From assembly GCA_900545365.1 (NCBI GenBank), contig UQYL01000002.1:1-64000 (forward strand): a stretch of 64,000 nucleotides of DNA, in the 5' to 3' direction. The stretch comes from an uncultured Dialister sp. (lineage in GTDB: Bacteria > Bacillota > Negativicutes > Veillonellales > Dialisteraceae). The translations under genes were made by a program, and so were the position numbers. Position 1 is the stretch's first letter. Each line of letters opens with the position of its first letter. Of this stretch, positions 60,425-64,000 are shown one piece after another. Below the pieces are notes generated by a model, which made no database searches, was not told the origin of the DNA, and saw only the letters and a program-made list of their open reading frames with translations.

Positions 60425-61566
60425 AAATCATGTTCTCTGCCGGAGAGGCGTCGGGCGATATGCACGCGGCGGCAGTGGCCGCCGCGATCCGGAAAACCGC
60501 GCCGGATGCGGAGATGTTCGGCATGGGCGGCGGCGGCATGGCCCGCGCGGGCGTGCGGATCATTTATGATATCCAGAATCTGGGGATCATCGGCGTAGTG
60601 GAGGTGATCCGGCACCTGCCCCTCTTTCTCCGGCTGCGGTCGTTCCTGCGGGAAGCGATGATCCGGGAGAAGCCGGATGTGCTGGTATGCGTCGATTATC
60701 CGGGATTCAACATGAAGATCGCCCACGAGGCGAAAAAGCTCGGCATTCCGGTGGTGTACTATATTGCGCCGACGATCTGGGCGTGGAACAAGGGACGGGC
60801 GAAGCCGATCGCCCGCGATGTGGCGCAGGTCGCTTCTATTTTTCCTTTTGAGGCGGAAGCATACAGAAAAGCCGGCGCCGCGGTCACCTTCGTGGGGCAT
60901 CCCCTGGCAGACGTGGTCAGGCCATCCATGACCAGGGAGGAGGCTCTGCGCTTTTTCCGGGCCGACGAAGGAGCAAAAAGGGTGCTCCTTATGCCGGGAA
61001 GCCGGAAAAATGAAGTGGCCGGGCTCCTTCCCGTCATGCTGGACGCGGCGAAGCTCCTGCAGAAGGACGGGAAATGCCAGTTCTTTCTGCCACGGGCGGA
61101 AACGATCCCGGAAGATATGCTGGCGGAACTATTGAAGACGGCGCCGGAGCTTTCCGTACAGGTGACGGAAGGGCATCAGTATGACCTGATGCAGATCTGT
61201 GATGCCTGCGTGGCGTCTTCCGGTACGGCCACGCTGGAAACGGCGCTCATGGAGCTTCCCACTGTGCTGGTGTACCGGCTGGCGGCGTTCACCTGGTTCC
61301 TGGCGCAGCATCTGGTGCATGTGAAGTACGCGGGCCTTCCGAATCTGCTTCTGGACAGGGAAGTGACGCCGGAGCTTTTGCAGGATGCGGTGACGGCGGA
61401 AAATATTTATGCGGTGATAGGGCCGTGGCTGACAGATGAAACGGCGCGGCAGGCAAACATTGAAGGGCTCAGAGCGGTGCGGGAAGCGCTCGGCTCCGGC
61501 GGCGCGGTGCAGCGCACGGCGGAACTGATACTCAGAACGGCGGGGGAAGTCCATGGATGGAAATAA
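60421..61566 (+). CDS. lpxB: LpxB, lipid-A-disaccharide synthase
   Basis: A 381-residue GT-B glycosyltransferase joining UDP-diacylglucosamine to lipid X. Family motifs: SAGEASGDMHAA at the start, DYPGFNMKIA, YYIAPTIWAWNKGR, FVGHPLAD, LLMPGSRKNEV and SSGTATLETALMELPTVLVY (20 residues). It overlaps lpxI by 4 nt and msbA by 14 nt. Confidence 0.96.
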   Translation: MKIMFSAGEASGDMHAAAVAAAIRKTAPDAEMFGMGGGGMARAGVRIIYDIQNLGIIGVVEVIRHLPLFLRLRSFLREAMIREKPDVLVCVDYPGFNMKIAHEAKKLGIPVVYYIAPTIWAWNKGRAKPIARDVAQVASIFPFEAEAYRKAGAAVTFVGHPLADVVRPSMTREEALRFFRADEGAKRVLLMPGSRKNEVAGLLPVMLDAAKLLQKDGKCQFFLPRAETIPEDMLAELLKTAPELSVQVTEGHQYDLMQICDACVASSGTATLETALMELPTVLVYRLAAFTWFLAQHLVHVKYAGLPNLLLDREVTPELLQDAVTAENIYAVIGPWLTDETARQANIEGLRAVREALGSGGAVQRTAELILRTAGEVHGWK

Positions 61567-63316
61567 AAAAATGAATAAATTCAGGGGATACCGGCGGCTG
61601 CTGTCTTTTCTGTGGCCCTACTGGCGCCATCTGCTGCTGGCCGTCGTCTGCATGATCTTCGTATCCGGCTCGAATCTGATCGTGCCTTGGATCATCAAAG
61701 ACATCGTCGATCAGGTACTGGCAGAAAAGAACGTGCAGATGCTCTACATGGTCATCGGCGCGATCCTTGTGATTTTCCTGATCCGCGGCGTTACCACATT
61801 CGGGCATCGGTATCTTATGGGGTACATCGGGCAGCGGGTGATCACCGATCTGAGGCAGCGGCTGTTCTGTCACCTGCAGAAGTTGTCCATTTCCTACTAT
61901 GACCGGCGGCGCACCGGGGAGATCATGAGCAACGTGACCAACGATATCGGCGCGCTCCAGACGGCGATCGTCGATAATTTCGTGACGCTCGTACAGGAAG
62001 CGGCCATTTTCGTGGGTTCTTTCATTTCCATGATCTACCTGCAGTGGAAACTGACTGTGCTGTGTCTCGTCATCGTGCCGATGGTCTCCTTTATTATCAA
62101 ATTCTTCGGGAAGAAGCTCCACGCCAGCGGCCGCACGGTGCAGGAACGGCTGGCCGACGTGACCTCGCTCCTCCAGGAAGTCATTCAGGGCGTGCGCATC
62201 GTGCGGAGCTTCAACCGCGGAGAATATGAAGAAAAGCGGTTCAGCGCGGTGAATGAGGCGAATTTCAAGGCCAATATCCGCACGATCCGCCAGTCCAGCC
62301 AGCTCACACCTTTTGTGGAATTTTTCTCAGCTCTCGCCATTACCGTGATCATCTGGTACGGCGGCATGTCCGTCATCGACGGCGTCATGACGTCAGGCGA
62401 GCTGATCGCCTTTCTGATCTACGCCATCAATCTGGCCAATCCGACCCGGCGCATCGCGGAAGCGGTGGGGAACGTGCAGAAATCTCTCGCCGCGGCGGAC
62501 CGGGTCTTCGCGACGCTCGATACGAAGCCCGATGTGCAGAATAAACCCGGCGCGGCGGCGCTGACGGTCAGCGAAGGGCGGGTGGAATTCCGCCACGTGG
62601 CGTTTTCCTACGAGCCGGGAAATCCGGTGCTCACGGATATTAATTTTACGGCGGAACCCGGCCAGACCGTGGCGATCGTAGGGCCTTCCGGCGCGGGGAA
62701 AACGACCATTGCCAATATCCTGCCCCGATTTTACGATGTGACCGGAGGCGAAGTGCTCATTGACGGGACGGACATCCGTGACGTGACGGTGAGCTCCCTT
62801 CGGGAACAGATCGGCCTCGTGCCGCAGGATACGCTTCTTTTTAATACGACGATCCGGGAAAACATCCTTTACGGACGGCTTGACGCTTCTGATGAAGAAG
62901 TCTGGGAAGCGGTGCGCGCGGCCAATGCGGAGAAATTTATCAAAGAACTGCCGAACGGCATTGAAACAAAAGTAGGCGACCGGGGGCTTGTCCTTTCCGG
63001 CGGGCAGCGTCAGCGCATTGCCATCGCCCGGGCTCTCCTGAAAAATCCGGCGATCCTCATCCTCGATGAAGCGACGTCCGCGCTCGATACGGAGAGCGAG
63101 AAGATCGTGCAGGACGCGCTGGACCGGCTCATGGTGGGCCGCACATCTTTCGTGATTGCGCACCGTCTCTCCACGATACGGAACGCCGATCAGATCCTGG
63201 TCATTAATCACGGCGTCATCGAAGAACGGGGGACGCATGACGAACTGATGGAAAAGGGCGGATTGTATCATGAACTGTACACCATGTCCGCCAGACAGGC
63301 AGAAGGGATGGTCTGA
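61553..63316 (+). CDS. msbA: MsbA-like lipid A/lipid flippase ABC transporter
   Basis: A 587-residue half-transporter with an N-terminal six-helix membrane domain (about 15-320) and a C-terminal ABC ATPase: Walker A GPSGAGKTT (about 377), Q-loop LVPQDTLLF, signature LSGGQRQR, Walker B AILILDEATSALD and switch IAHRLST. Placement between lpxB and waaA supports the role of flipping core-lipid A across the inner membrane. Its start lies inside the lpxB end; its stop shares a base with the waaA start. Confidence 0.92.
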   Translation: MDGNKKMNKFRGYRRLLSFLWPYWRHLLLAVVCMIFVSGSNLIVPWIIKDIVDQVLAEKNVQMLYMVIGAILVIFLIRGVTTFGHRYLMGYIGQRVITDLRQRLFCHLQKLSISYYDRRRTGEIMSNVTNDIGALQTAIVDNFVTLVQEAAIFVGSFISMIYLQWKLTVLCLVIVPMVSFIIKFFGKKLHASGRTVQERLADVTSLLQEVIQGVRIVRSFNRGEYEEKRFSAVNEANFKANIRTIRQSSQLTPFVEFFSALAITVIIWYGGMSVIDGVMTSGELIAFLIYAINLANPTRRIAEAVGNVQKSLAAADRVFATLDTKPDVQNKPGAAALTVSEGRVEFRHVAFSYEPGNPVLTDINFTAEPGQTVAIVGPSGAGKTTIANILPRFYDVTGGEVLIDGTDIRDVTVSSLREQIGLVPQDTLLFNTTIRENILYGRLDASDEEVWEAVRAANAEKFIKELPNGIETKVGDRGLVLSGGQRQRIAIARALLKNPAILILDEATSALDTESEKIVQDALDRLMVGRTSFVIAHRLSTIRNADQILVINHGVIEERGTHDELMEKGGLYHELYTMSARQAEGMV

Positions 63317-64000
63317 TGTATTGGGTTTATAATATCTGTCTTGTGGCGTACTGGATTCTGCAGATTCCGCTTCTGATCTACCGTCTGATCTTTGAAGAAG
63401 GGTTTTATGACCGGCTGAAACAGAGCGCCGGCGTCATGCCCACTCCGACGCTGGAAAAGATCGCCTATCACAACGCGATCTGGGTGCACGCGGCGTCGGT
63501 GGGCGAGGTCGTCGCGGCCAGCCCCATCGTGAGAGAACTCAAGCGAAAGTATCCCGGCGAGATGGTGGTCGTTTCCGTCGTTACGGCGACAGGCCACAAA
63601 ATGGCGCAGCGCATCATCCCGGAAGCGGACGGGCATATCTTTTTCCCTTTTGACCTGCCGGTCATCACCAGCCGCATCGTCAAGATCGTGGATCCGAAGA
63701 TCATCATTCTGATCGAAACGGAGCTCTGGCCGAATTTCCTCCGCCTCGCGTGGCAGAGGAATATCCCTGTCATGATGATGAACGGACGGATCAGCGACCG
63801 TTCCATGAAGCGGTACTCCCTGATCAAGCCGGTCACGGTCAAAATGCTGAAACAGATCCGCCGTCTGTGCATGCAGTCGTCTTTTGACGCGGAGCACATC
63901 ATGGCGATGGGGGCGGATCCGGATCGGGTCGTCATCACGGGAAATACGAAGTACGATCAGACGTACGCCACGGTTTCCGAGGAAGAAAAGACAGCGCTGA
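63316..64000 (+). CDS. waaA: WaaA (KdtA), Kdo transferase, 3' end outside the window
   Basis: The first 228 codons of 3-deoxy-D-manno-octulosonic acid transferase. An N-terminal hydrophobic anchor (CLVAYWILQIPLLIYRLIF, about 8-26) is followed by IWVHAASVGEVVAASP, whose Glu is the catalytic base of the family, and IETELWPNFLRLA and MMNGRISDRSMKRY. The A of its ATG is the last base of the msbA stop. The frame stays open to base 64000. Whether it adds one or more Kdo residues cannot be told. Confidence 0.94.
   Translation, partial: MYWVYNICLVAYWILQIPLLIYRLIFEEGFYDRLKQSAGVMPTPTLEKIAYHNAIWVHAASVGEVVAASPIVRELKRKYPGEMVVVSVVTATGHKMAQRIIPEADGHIFFPFDLPVITSRIVKIVDPKIIILIETELWPNFLRLAWQRNIPVMMMNGRISDRSMKRYSLIKPVTVKMLKQIRRLCMQSSFDAEHIMAMGADPDRVVITGNTKYDQTYATVSEEEKTAL

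Noticed and set aside
1..64000. Search for CRISPR arrays, insertion sequences, prophage or restriction-modification genes
   Set aside because: No regularly spaced direct repeats, transposase, integrase, phage structural or methyltransferase/restriction motifs were seen; tRNA genes are not flanked by integrase genes.

Overview
The window reads as chromosomal DNA from a Gram-negative-type Firmicute (class Negativicutes; genus not determinable by eye). Gene order is typical of Firmicutes: rimP-nusA-rnpM-ylxQ-infB-rbfA-nrnA-truB-ribF, phoH-ybeY-cdd-era-recO, secG-rnr-smpB and smc-ftsY. Yet the same stretch carries lipid A/LPS genes (lpxI, lpxB, msbA, waaA) and a secreted autotransporter whose beta-barrel ends in Phe, so the cell has an outer membrane. 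Base composition is G+C rich throughout, except for the N-terminal half of the autotransporter passenger.

Layout. 1-1596: 3' part of an ABC-F ATPase. 1685-4367: iron(II) uptake operon feoA-feoB plus a Cys-rich partner, behind a consensus promoter with palindromic operators. 4454-6166: RluD-type pseudouridine synthase and pgeF. 6322-14219: a long translation and RNA-maturation operon. 14314-14961: a lone SUFU-domain gene. 15102-15435: an unexplained structured RNA containing a 32-codon ORF with a consensus ribosome site, closed by a terminator. 15463-18749: a zinc-ribbon protein and the autotransporter. 19079-22534: a DEAD-box helicase and, convergent, glutamine-dependent NAD synthetase. 22683-28492: radical SAM, phoH, ybeY, cdd, era, corC-like, recO. 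28540-31484: a crotonase-family hydratase (minus) and a PLP amino-acid decarboxylase. 31757-36039: rlmB, yacP/rae1-like, secG, rnr, smpB. 36122-37521: tRNA-Arg(CCG), a small ORF, coaX, tRNA-Glu(CTC). 37747-41739: YbjN-like protein, CCA-adding enzyme, class B PBP with a PASTA domain. 41784-43492 (minus): small ORF, metallophosphoesterase, GalT/HIT-like protein. 43766-46935: polar amino acid ABC transporter with two tandem binding proteins. 46992-50126: a minus-strand small ORF, then flavodiiron protein, efflux adaptor lipoprotein and 3-methyladenine glycosylase. 50299-57920: smc-ftsY, hslV-hslU, birA. 58007-59260 (minus): sodium/serine-threonine symporter. 59606-64000: lpxI-lpxB-msbA-waaA (last truncated by the window end).

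Most genes sit in tight operons with 1-14 nt overlaps (ATGA or GTGA junctions), separated by strong intrinsic terminators and sigma-70 promoters, often with 17-nt spacing. No insertion sequence, prophage gene, CRISPR array or rRNA was seen. The least explained items are the structured RNA at 15102-15435, a degenerate intergenic repeat family (two gapless 87-nt copies at 18804 and 31529 plus inverted relatives near 50190 and 59448), the composition-mosaic autotransporter, two genes that appear to start at ATT codons, and three candidate small proteins.
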